A DNA stretch of 64,000 nt from positions 115,448,680 to 115,512,679 of the forward strand of contig CP092863.1 in the NCBI GenBank assembly GCA_030710605.1, written 5' to 3'. Position numbers and translations under genes: made by a program. The notes under the pieces were generated by a model. That model saw nothing but the letters and a program-made list of their open reading frames with translations. It ran no database searches and was not told where the DNA came from. This stretch comes from Cordylochernes scorpioides. Lineage: Eukaryota; Arthropoda; Arachnida; Pseudoscorpiones; Chernetidae. Of this stretch, positions 23,601 through 35,600 are shown piece after piece (position 1 is the first letter of the stretch; each line of letters begins with the position of its first letter).

Positions 23601-26600
23601 GGTTTCGCCAATTTAATCCACCATACCGCTTCTCGGAGCTCTAATATTGTATTGGATCATTCTGCTTTTATATGCTACACTGAAGGATGGAATCTTAGAA
23701 ATGGTTTTCAAGTAAACTATGGACATAAGCTTATAGGACAGTAGAATTATATTCAAATATTTGCTTCGAGCAATGCTCTTCAGCAAACTATAAAGACAAG
23801 GTCATTAGGAATAAATTAACACAAAGCAATAACGCGCCATCTATACATATAAAATAAAAGGATTTAAAAGCGCGAATGTTTCCCCTATACATAAAACGAA
23901 CATCTACTGTCCTTACTGCGATGAAAAAATATATTGGGAGGGCTTGGCTCATCAGTGGTGAACCCTCCCAGCGGTTTCGCCAATTTAATCCACCATACCG
24001 CTTCTCGGAGCTCTAATATTGTATTGGATCATTCTGCTTTTATATGCTACACTGAAGGATGGAATCTTAGAAATGGTTTTCAAGTAAACTATGGACATAA
24101 GCTTATAGGACAGTAGAATTATATTCAAATATTTGCTTCGAGCAATGCTCTTCAGCAATCTATAAAGACAAGGTCATTAGGAATAAATTAACACAAAGCA
24201 ATAACGCGCCATCTATACATATAAAATAAAAGGATTTAAAAGCGCGAATGTTTCCCCTATACATAAAACGAACATCTACTGTCCTTACTGCGATGAAAAA
24301 AATATATTGGGAGGGCTTGGCTCATCAGTGGTGAACCCTCCCAGCGGTTTCGCCAATTTAATCCACCATACCGCTTCTCGGAGCTCTAATATTGTATTGG
24401 ATCATTCTGCTTTTATATGCTACACTGAAGGATGGAATCTTAGAAATGGTTTTCAAGTAAACTATGGACATAAGCTTATAGGACAGTAGAATTATATTCA
24501 AATATTTGCTTCGAGCAATGCTCTTCAGCAAACTATAAAGACAAGGTCATTAGGAATAAATTAACACAAAGCAATAACGCGCCATCTATACATATAAAAT
24601 AAAAGGATTTAAAAGCGCGAATGTTTCCCCTATACATAAAACGAACATCTACTGTCCTTACTGCGATGAAAAAATATATTGGGAGGGCTTGGCTCATCAG
24701 TGGTGAACCCTCCCAGCGGTTTCGCCAATTTAATCCACCATACCGCTTCTCGGAGCTCTAATATTGTATTGGATCATTCTGCTTTTATATGCTACACTGA
24801 AGGATGGAATCTTAGAAATGGTTTTCAAGTAAACTATGGACATAAGCTTATAGGACAGTAGAATTATATTCAAATATTTGCTTCGAGCAATGCTCTTCAG
24901 CAAACTATAAAGACAAGGTCATTAGGAATAAATTAACACAAAGCAATAACGCGCCATCTATACATATAAAATAAAAGGATTTAAAAAGCGCGAATGTTTC
25001 CCCTATACATAAAACGAACATCTACTGTCCTTACTGCGATGAAAAAATATATTGGGAGGGCTTGGCTCATCAGTGGTGAACCCTCCCAGCGGTTTCGCCA
25101 ATTTAATCCACCATACCGCTTCTCGGAGCTCTAATATTGTATTGGATCATTCTGCTTTTATATGCTACACTGAAGGATGGAATCTTAGAAATGGTTTTCA
25201 AGTAAACTATGGACATAAGCTTATAGGACAGTAGAATTATATTCAAATATTTGCTTCGAGCAATGCTCTTCAGCAAACTATAAAGACAAGGTCATTAGGA
25301 ATAAATTAACACAAAGCAATAACGCGCCATCTATACATATAAAATAAAAGGATTTAAAAGCGCGAATGTTTCCCCTATACATAAAACGAACATCTACTGT
25401 CCTTACTGCGATGAAAAAATATATTGGGAGGGCTTGGCTCATCAGTGGTGAACCCTCCCAGCGGTTTCGCCAATTTAATCCACCATACCGCTTCTCGGAG
25501 CTCTAATATTGTATTGGATCATTCTGCTTTTATATGCTACACTGAAGGATGGAATCTTAGAAATGGTTTTCAAGTTTTCAAGTAGATGTTCGTTTTATGT
25601 ATAGGGGAAACATTCGCGCTTTTAAATCCTTTTATTTTATATGTATAGATGGCGCGTTATTGCTTTGTGTTAATTTATTCCTAATGACCTTGTCTTTATA
25701 GTTTGCTGAAGAGCAATGCTCGAAGCAAATATTTGAATATAATTCTACTGTCCTATAAGCTTATGTCCATAGTTTACTTGAAAACCATTTCTAAGATTCC
25801 ATCCTTCAGTGTAGCATATAAAAGCAGAATGATCCAATACAATATTAGAGCTCCGAGAAGCGGTATGGTGGATTAAATTGGCGAAACCGCTGGGAGGGTT
25901 CACCACTGATGAGCCAAGCCCTCCCAATATATTTTTTCATCGCAGTAAGGACAGTAGATGTTCGTTTTATGTATAGGGGAAACATTCGCGCTTTTAAATC
26001 CTTTTATTTTATATGTATAGATGGCGCGTTATTGCTTTGTGTTAATTTATTCCTAATGACCTTGTCTTTATAGTTTGCTGAAGAGCATTGCTCGAAGCAA
26101 ATATTTGAATATAATTCTACTGTCCTATAAGCTTATGTCCATAGTTTACTTGAAAACCATTTCTAAGATTCCATCCTTCAGTGTAGCATATAAAAGCAGA
26201 ATGATCCAATACAATATTAGAGCTCCGAGAAGCGGTATGGTGGATTAAATTGGCGAAACCGCTGGGAGGGTTCACCACTGATGAGCCAAGCCCTCCCAAT
26301 ATATTTTTTCATCGCAGTAAGGACAGTAGATGTTCGTTTTATGTATAGGGGAAACATTCGCGCTTTTAAATCCTTTTATTTTATATGTATAGATGGCGCG
26401 TTATTGCTTTGTGTTAAAATACTATTCGTTACAATTATAAATTGGCGCCGTGGATGTCTCTCTTGTGAAACGTCCCGCCCCAAACTGTGTGTGTCTTGAA
26501 AATATAAAAATAAAAATGTGAATTTTCATAAAGATTATATCATGTCGATTTTTTTTTTTTTTGGATTTCATCTACTAAATCGATAGAGATAATTACATTT

Positions 26601-29600
26601 GCAACATGAACTTAGGTATATTGACTAAATAGAAAACTGCATAGTAATAAAGATCATTTTTTAAAGGCACCATATCATTTTTTTTTCAATAAAATCGAAA
26701 CAAAAATTAACGATAAATAACGATAATTGCCTTAAAAAGAAATTGCCTTAAAAAAAAGAAACATTCGCTGTGATTTTGTCTTGCATTCGTTTATACAATT
26801 ATTATATACGAATGACCCGGGCAACGCCCGGGTTTTACCCGATTAAATGCTTTTGTTCAAATACTATTCGTTACAATTATAAATTGGCGCCGTGGATGTC
26901 ATTCTTGTATAATATATAAATGAGTTTTAAAAATTGTAAAAAAAAAAAAAAATGCATCGGCCGGGAATCGAACCCGGGCCGCCCGCGTGGCAGGCGAGCA
27001 TTCTACCACTGAACCACCGATGGTTATGAAAAATCCCATCCGTGAGCTTCAGACAAACAGACAAACAAACAGACAGAATAAGGCAAATATATAAGTAGAT
27101 ACGAATGACCCGGGCAACGCCCGGGTTTTTACCCGATTAAATGCTTTTATTCAAATACTATTCGTTACAATTATAAATTGGCGCCGTGGATGTCATTCTT
27201 GTATAATATATAAATGAGTTTTAAAAAATTGTAAAAAAAAAAAAAATGCATCAGCCGGGAATCGAACCCGGGCCGCCCGCGTGGCAGGCGAGCATTCTAC
27301 CACTGAACCACCGATGGTTATGAAAAATCCCTTCCGTGAGCTTCAGACAAACAGACAAACAGACAGAATAAGGCAAATATATAAGTAGATTTGGTTTTGA
27401 AGAGAATGCGCAAAGCCCTACTATCAAAGATATTCTAGATAAATATGATCAATATTTTAGACCATTTAAAAACACCATATATAAAAGATACATTTTCTTT
27501 ACTTGTGAACAAAAGCTAAATCAAACTTTTGACGATTTTGTCACAGAAATTAAAAGTAAGGCTGAAGACTGTGAATTCGAAAATATTAAAGATTCTCTTA
27601 TTAGAGACAGAATTGTTCTGGGTTGTAGGGATACAACACTTAGAGAAAAATATTTACAGAACCCTGATTTGACACTGTCATTGGCTATTAATCAAGGTCA
27701 GGCGGCTGAGGCATCGCAAAAACAATTAAGAAACATTGAAAAAGATTCAATTGATGCTATAAGGAAAAAATTTAATGAAAAATATAAACCTACCACCTCT
27801 TTGAAGAATAGCTACACAAGTAACCCAGTTAGAGCCAATTTTAATAAATTGATCAGGTGCTCAAAATGTAACATGGCTCATGACTTTGGAAAGTGCCCTG
27901 CATATGGAAAAGAATGTTACAAGTGCAGACGGCCAAACCACTTTTCAAATTGCTGCAAAAATAGAGCAATTAGGTGTATACAAGAAATTGAGGAAGAAAA
28001 AGATAACCTACTGATTATAGACTCAATCATGGTCGGCCAAGTGTTAAGGAAACCGTGGAAGGAACTAATTTACATATACAAGGACATCCTGTTGATATTA
28101 AACTTGATACTGGAGCAGATGTAAATATTCTGCCGGAAAGGCTAATTAAAGAATGGCCTAATATGCCATTGCTGGAAACAGCAGATTGCAAAATATATAC
28201 TTATACAGGGCAACAAATCCCAGTAGTAGGAAAATGCCAGCTAGATTGTAAGACGAAATACGCTTGCAGAAAAGTTACATTTTTAATTGTTAACAACTCA
28301 GCAGTTCCTATGCTAGGTCTGGATGAGTGTGAGAAATTAAATTTAGTAAAAAGAGTGGAAACAATAAGTGATATCAGCGTTACTCTTACAGGACTCTTGG
28401 ATGAATATAAAGATGTTTTCAAAGGAAATGGCCATTTGAGTTATATGTATGACATTAAAATATCGGACAAGGCGGAGCCTAAAATAAGTCCAGCCAGAAG
28501 ACTACCCAGAGCATTGCTTCAACCAGTAAAGGAAGAACTTTAAAATGGAAGAAGACGGGATTATCGAAAAAATAGAAGAACCGACGGTATGGGCGCACCC
28601 AATGGTAGTGGTAAAGAAACCATCGGGCAAATATCGGATATGCATTGACCCAAGGGAACTGAATAAATGGGTCTTGAGGGAGCATTACACCTTACCTGCA
28701 CCTGAAAACATTTTGGCAGAAATACCTAAGGCTAAATTTTATTCTGTATTAGATGCGAAATCTGCATTTTGGCAAGTGCTGCTAAGTGAAAATACATCTA
28801 AATATTTGGTGATGAGTACACCATTTGGGCGTTATCGATTCTTCAGGCTACCTTTTGGAATTTCCAGTGCACCTGAAATTTTTCAAAAAATTATGCACAA
28901 GATTTTTTGTGATATCCCTAATGTGGTCTGCCATATAGATGATCTTCTAATATGGGGTAATTCAATTGTGTGTGAAGATCATAACTCTACTCTAAAAAGG
29001 TTTTGGATTTAGCCAGAGAAAGTAGACTGAAGCTTACATTAAATAAACTCCAAATGGCCACAGGGGTAGTTAAATTTTTAGGTCATACCATCTCACAGGA
29101 AGGAATTTTACCTGATCAAGATAAAGTTAGAGCCATTCAAAATATGCAAATACCTAAAAATAAGCAAGAATTGCAAAGGATACTTGGGACCGTAACTTAT
29201 CTAGCCAAATTCATACCGGACTTATCATCAAATACTTCTAATATGAGAAACCTGCTTAAAAAGGATATAATCTGGAATTGGAATATTGCAGCAGATCAAG
29301 AGCTGAATTTTATCAAAACTCTCCTAACTAGTCCACCAGTATTGAGACACTTTGATCCTAATGAACCACTAGAACCTTTTGCTGATGCAAACAAAGATGG
29401 GTTGGGTGCTATACTAATGCAAAAAGAAAAACCTTTATCTTATGCATCTACATCTCTCACTTCTCCGCAAAAACATTACTCCCAAATTGAAAAAGAATTA
29501 TTGGCTCTATATTTTGGATGTAAAAGGTTCCATTATTTCCTTTATGGTAGAAAATTTACTGCATATACAGATCATAAACCCTTGGTTTCTTTAGTGAAGA

Positions 29601-32600
29601 AAAACTTTGATCAAATGTCACCTAGACTCCAAAGGTTGTCATTGTATTTATTAAATTATCAATTTGAATTGAAGTTCATCCCAGGAAAGAGTATGATACC
29701 TGCTGATACCCTTTCCAGACATTTCTTGCCCCAGGAACAAATGGAAGATAAAGAATTAGACTTATGTACTCAAACGTTTGTTTTAAATGTTGAGATCAGA
29801 GACCAGAGATTAACGAGACTACAGGAGGATACGTTAAATGATAAAGAATGCTGTTTGCTAAAGCAATATATTTTAACAGGTTGGCCCTTACACAAAAAGA
29901 ACTTGCCTTCCAACCTCAAACCTTATTGGGAATTCAAAGAAGAACTTCATGAATGGCAAAACTTGATTTGCAGAGGTAATAAACTTCTAATACCAAAAAC
30001 CCAAAGAAGCGATATTTTAAAGATACTCCATGCTTCACATCAAGGTATAAATAATACAATTGCATTAGCCAAAGGATTCATTTACTGGCCTGGAATGAAT
30101 AAAGAAATTGAAGAATTAATCAATAACTGTTCAATTTATCAACAAACATCAAGAGCAAATCTTAAAGAACCTATGCTTCCACACCAAGCACCTGAATATC
30201 CATGGCAAAAGGTAGGGATCGACATTTTTCAAATAGAAAGCTCAAAATATCTCTTAATAGTGGACTACTTCAGCAAATACCCAGAAATATATCAACTCCA
30301 AGATATGACAACAGACACCATAATAAGGAGATTAAAGAGAACTTTCTCGAATTTTGGAATTCCTGAAACTTTGGTGAGTGATAATGGGCCTCCATTCTTT
30401 TCAAAAGAGTTCCAGAACTTTACTAGAACTTGGAATATAGACCATGTAACATCTAGTCCTTACCATGCACAGAGTAACGGGATGGTAGAACGAACAGTTC
30501 AAACTTTAAAGAAATTGATAAAGAGATGTAGGGAAGAAAGTACAGACCCCTACTTAGCTCTTCTCAACTTATGAAACACCCCACACAATAATTTGCCATC
30601 ACCTGCACAAATTCTGATGTCAAGGAAATTAAGGTCTATAATACCCTCGAAGACATTCCAGTTCGTGCCCTCCATGATTAACAATGAGGCGATCCAGAAA
30701 CAGCTAGTTGATAATCAAGTTAAAATGAAAAACTATTACGATAGACACACTAGACCGGCAGACCCATTATCTATCAAGGATAGAGTTTGGTTTCGAAAAG
30801 ATAAAAGATGGATCCCAGGCCAGCTAAAAAACCAAGCCAATGAACCCCGATCCTTCTACGTGAAAGATCAAGAAGGAAATGAATATAGAAGAAATAGTAT
30901 TCACATCCGCGAGGATAAACGGAATGAAACAACCCACACAGATTGGGAGAAACCACTAGAACTGAACCAGGAACAAGCTGATTTGCAGGACCTGGAGGAA
31001 TCCCCATCACAGCCTACATCTTCTGGACAACTCTCTTCTCCTGGATCCCCGGAGAACGTGACCACCACAGGACCCCCAGAGAGCTGTACCAATGGTTCCC
31101 CAGGGAACCTGATCACCACCAGATCTGGTAGGGTGGTTCGACCCCCACGCAGATTGAACCTTTGATGGTTAAAGAGGGGACATGTAATGTATATTAAACT
31201 TTTAGTTTGGCAACGCCAACTATTTATCATCATCACTGAATAGCATTCAGAATTTGCATGTAACTTAAGAAATAAACAATAAGTTTTGTTTACTGTGTCT
31301 TATTAAATTTCCATAGACTATAAAGAATAGTAAAGTGTAAACGAACAACATAACAAGATCCTGTTGACTTACTGTAGGATTGGTGACTTGTGGTGGTTGA
31401 TGGCGCAGTCGTAGTTGAATGGTAGGGTTTCACAGGGGAAATAACGAGAGGAAAACCAGGATGGGATTGAATCTAAGACTTCGCGAATAAGGGAGATAAA
31501 ATTTTGAGACTAAATGGGGTACTTTCCTATCACATTATCGGAGAAAATGTTACCTTGGTGAGAGAAGGGATTGGGCACGTCTTGCTCCTAGTCGGGTCGC
31601 CTTCCTACTGACTAACTTTGAGTCCGAGATCTTCCTCGTTAACTCTCTATGCCTCTCATTGGTTGAGATCGTCTACGTGGTTACTTTTGGTTGGCTCTTA
31701 GCTATTCATGCTGAACTGTGATTGGATATTGGTACCTCCATTGTCTTTTCATGATTACCACCTCCAGGAAGAAGAAGGTATTTGAACTTAGTTTTATGGT
31801 TCCTGGGTGGACCTATGGGACCTTTAATTCCTGGATGATGCAATCCTGGTAATTGCTGTTCTCTCTTTTTCGCGAGGCCTAACTTTTATTAAAACTTTTT
31901 GGACGATACATTGCATATATTGTGGTGGGATTACATCTTAGTATATACAAATTATGACATTAATATATATATGTTATATAAAAATATTATTATATTTAAA
32001 ATTATATTTCATAGATTCAAATACTCTGCTAAATCTACCGCCAGAGGTCACGCTTCCCCTATATAAATTCTTTGTTATTGTTTCCTGATGGCCGGCTCAA
32101 ATCTTTGTACATTATATAAATAATCTTTTGTTTTCCTTGTTCTACTCGCCTTAAGCCAGGCAGTACTTTAATCAAATTATGTTTTTTTTTTAATATTCCA
32201 TAAGTTTAATTAAAGCAATATCTGAGCAAAACTATTTATATTATTATACTTTCAAGATTTTTAACCACGACTGCATTAACATAGTACAATCCACGAGACA
32301 ATCAAAATACAAGCAGAAAATCTATTTTATTTTTATAATATATTAAAAATGGCATATCCTGACCAGGAGCACATGTGCTTTACAGAAGGAAGAGCGCCAT
32401 CTGGTGGAACAGAAATCAACTAAACATTGATTTAGCCTGTTCCCTGATATTTGGCCAACCCAATTTCTTGATAAATCAAGAAAAGCCATCCACGAACGCG
32501 TTTCGCGCTTTTGGCGCTCATCAGCGTAGAGTAGGCTGTACCACTGTGACCAAAAAATATTTTTTGGTCCCAGAGGCTTCCTGAAAAACCAAGAAATGGG

Positions 32601-35600
32601 TATTTAAGGCCAAACTTGCGTAAATAATTGCGTAAAAAAAAATTTATATATATTTATATCTATATTAATAAAATGGAAATTTCATAAGTGGTGTTCGCTA
32701 AAAACTTTCGTTACAATGCATCAATTTCGACCAAATTTTTAACATTTATGTAAAACGAGATGGAGCAGATTTTGCTTAACATCAAAATATTTTTCCTAAC
32801 TTTAACATGCGTAACTTCGCTGTTATCGATTAAATAAAAAAAAAATCAACAGAGTTAATTTTATTTATATATAAATACAAAATTAAATTTCAACAGAGTT
32901 AATTTTTTTACATACTAGCTAATAATCTCAATCTAAAAAATATTCATATTGTTTTATCATGTTTCTAATTTCGGCTAACAAATATACAAATTTATAGTGA
33001 CCAACATATGCAAATTTTATCTTTGTTTTTATTTAACTTGATATCGTAAACATATACATCCATTGTAAGCATTTTTCTGTTCACCTTCCGTGGTTTCTCT
33101 TTTCTCTGATAGTTTTTAGGTGTAGTATATTTTCTTATTACTAGACTACAAACATTCCCTTGAGAAAAACCTGGGCGAAGCCGGGTACATCCGCTATATT
33201 ATATAAATATATGACGTAACGAATATAATTATCATTATTATCATAATATTCTGTGTGTTCCCGAATATTATTATCAATAATATTCGTTAGGCAAACTTTC
33301 ACTCGGATAAAACCCGGGCGAAGCCGAGTACACATCCGCTAGTTTATAATATACAGTGGTACCTCGACTTACGAGCGCCCCAACATACGAGTTTTTCGAG
33401 ATAAGAGCCGACGAGCAAGTGATTTTTTGCTTTTAGTTACGAGCAAAATTCGAGCAAAATTCGAGATACGAGTTCGAGTTCGGTTTGGTAGTGTTGAAGA
33501 TATTAATCTGTGATTTTAAATGTTTCTTTTTGACCAGTACTTTTGTTTTGTTTTTGCTTTTCCTAAAATGTTTCTTTCTTCTTCTTCATTATTATTTGTT
33601 CTATATGCAAAGCTTTGTTTTTTGAGACTTGAATAAACAAATTCAAGTTTATTATATTTTTGTGTGCTTTTAAAGTTAAAACACAACAGGTAGTAACACG
33701 CATTCGCGCCATCACGATCAGTTAGCAGCGTGCTTCCGCTGTGATAAGTTGTGTTTTGTGTTGCGTTTACATTTACAATTTTAGTTCATTTATTTTTATA
33801 ACCATGGATCGGAAGAAAGTTTGTAAAAAGTCAAGTGCTAAGAAAAAGATGATGAGTATTGAATTAAAACGTGAAATTATAGAAAAACATGAGCAAGGTG
33901 TTCGAGTTGTTGACTTGTCGAGGCAGTATGGTCGTAGTACGAGTACGTCGTGTATGAGTACGACAAGTACGTCCATGATATGTTCTGTGCTTAAACGGAA
34001 GGAGTCGATAAAGAGTGTAACGCCGGCTAAGGGCCTTACGATAATTTCCAAGCTGCGAACCTCCCTTCATGAAAATATGGAGAAACTGCTGATGGTGTGG
34101 GTGACAGAAAAGCAGCTCCAAGGAGATACCTTGACGCAGACCATCATTTGTGAGAAGGCAAGAGCGATCTACGGAGATTTGCTGAAGCAAACCCCGCAGA
34201 CTTCCATCGACGAGGCATCGGAAGAGTCATTTAAAGCCAGCCGGGGCTGGTTTGAGAATTTTAAAAAGAGGAGCGGTATTCACTCCATTGTCAGACATGG
34301 TGAGGCAGCAAGTTCAGATATGAAGGCAGTTGAGGATTACATAAAAACATTTTCCGATCTAATAAAAGCCCAAGGATACATCTCTCAGCAAGTCTTCAAT
34401 TGTGATGAGACAGGGCTGTTCTGGAAAAAGATGCCGAATAGAACATATATAACGGCAGAGGAGAAGATGATGCCAGGCCACAAACCTATGAAGGACAGAT
34501 TGACTCTAGCACTGTGCGCCAATGCGAGTGGCGACTGCAAGATCAAGCCTCTGCTCGTGTACCACCTCAGAGGAGGAGGTTATTTCTACAAGTGAGATAA
34601 AGGAGATCTTAGGAATGTGGGAGAGAGTTTCACAGTTCGTGGAAAAAAAAAAACACCCAGAAAAAGTTGCAACAGGTCGTGCATCTGACCTTTTTAATGA
34701 CACTTGCCTAACTCATTTCCGGAAAATTCTGAGAGGGAGGAAGAAACAAACCTCCTTGGACATGTTTTTTTCTAAACGGCCTACAGGTGAAAGCGAGAAA
34801 AATGTAGCGAAAAAGGCAAAGACCTGTGAGGATATCTAATTTATTTCTTTACATTCTCTTTTTTGTTTTTGTGCACTAAATATTTGATATTTATAAATAC
34901 GTTTTTATTATTTAAAACCATGTAACAAAAATAACTGGGGTGACATTTTGGAGGTTGGAACGGATTAATGGTAGTTCAATTGTTTTGTATGGGAAAATTT
35001 GCTTCGAGATACGAGTAATTCAAGATACGAGCAAGGTTGTGGAACGAATTAAACTCGTATGTCGAGGTACCACTGTATATATAAATAATTTTTTTTTCTT
35101 ACTAATATATTTAGGAGTATATTTTAGTTTGTGGGGTTCTCTTTTATGAAAATTGAAGCTTTATTGTGAAAAACTAGATATTCAAGTCTGTCGCTAGCTA
35201 CTACTTTATCCCATCTTTCTGGCGGATCCCATCGTGGAAAAAGGCCGGCTCTTTGGCCGTTATCTATTCATCCAAATGAAAAAAAAAAAAGGAAATAATA
35301 AACTAGTAGCGTTATCATACAAGAAAATAAGACCTAATCCGAATAATTTATTAGTGTGTGACGTTTCGGCAACAACATTGTTACCATCATCAGACAAAAG
35401 AATAAAATGATTTGATTTTATTCTTTTGTCTGATGATGGTGACAATGTTGTTGCTGAAACATCACACACTAATAAATTATTTGGATTTAGGTCCTATTTT
35501 CTTGTATTATAATCTATAATTCAAATTATGCTTTATCATAGTAGCGTCATATTTATCAAAACCCGCCCACAAACTTATTTATACTTCCAATAGTTTCACA

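Larger units (their letters stand above)
21067..27389 (-). mobile_element. Helitron-like element carrying a satellite array and tRNA-Gly genes
   Basis: On the minus strand it starts TCTACTTATATATTTGCC and ends with a GC hairpin (CCCGGGCGTTGCCCGGG) followed by CATTCGTCTAG, the TC…CTRR signature of Helitrons. It lies between host A (21066) and T (27390) without target duplication, as Helitrons do. Contents: a 372-bp satellite (21238-26416) and two tandem units, each with hairpin plus tRNA-Gly (about 26812-27100, 27101-27389). No Rep/helicase gene, so non-autonomous. Confidence 0.8.
20881..28035 (+). pseudogene. Gypsy gag, split by the Helitron
   Basis: Structural capsid-like protein of the retrotransposon. 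Part 1, 20881-21066, starts MNNLPPPSAFTIDQNDPNKW. Part 2 resumes at 27390 with FGFEENAQSP and runs in the same frame to about 28035. Two zinc knuckles lie at about 27858-27960: CSKCNMAHDFGKC (CX2CX3HX4C) and CYKCRRPNHFSNCC (CX2CX4HX4C), for RNA binding. Removing the insertion rejoins the frame exactly. The start was chosen because it is the first ATG after the 5' leader and the product has the gag layout. Pol is in the -1 frame from about 28022, either programmed or by mutation. Confidence 0.85.
20601..31355 (+). mobile_element. Ty3/Gypsy LTR retrotransposon with a nested Helitron
   Basis: LTRs at 20601-20775 and 31183-31355 (TG…CA, about 174 bp, nearly identical) and a 5-bp target duplication AGATC (20596-20600, 31356-31360). 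A primer-binding-like site TGGTGGCAGCGG follows the 5' LTR, and a purine tract AAAGAGGGGACA precedes the 3' LTR. Order gag-PR-RT-RH-IN is typical of Gypsy. No env gene is seen. A 6.3-kb Helitron-like insertion (21067-27389) splits gag. Confidence 0.95.
35303..35545. repeat. Hammerhead family A foldback with canonical CTGATGA cores
   Basis: Inverted arms around 35405-35425. Left arm holds the minus-strand core at 35353-35400, right arm the plus-strand core at 35425-35470. Confidence 0.75.

Noticed and set aside
21330-25234. Repeated 60-codon open frame as a tandem gene family
   Set aside because: Identity is the same inside and outside the frame, so it reflects satellite homogenisation, not coding constraint.
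30774-31236. Minus-strand frames opposite the end of pol
   Set aside because: Shadows of the Gypsy coding strand.
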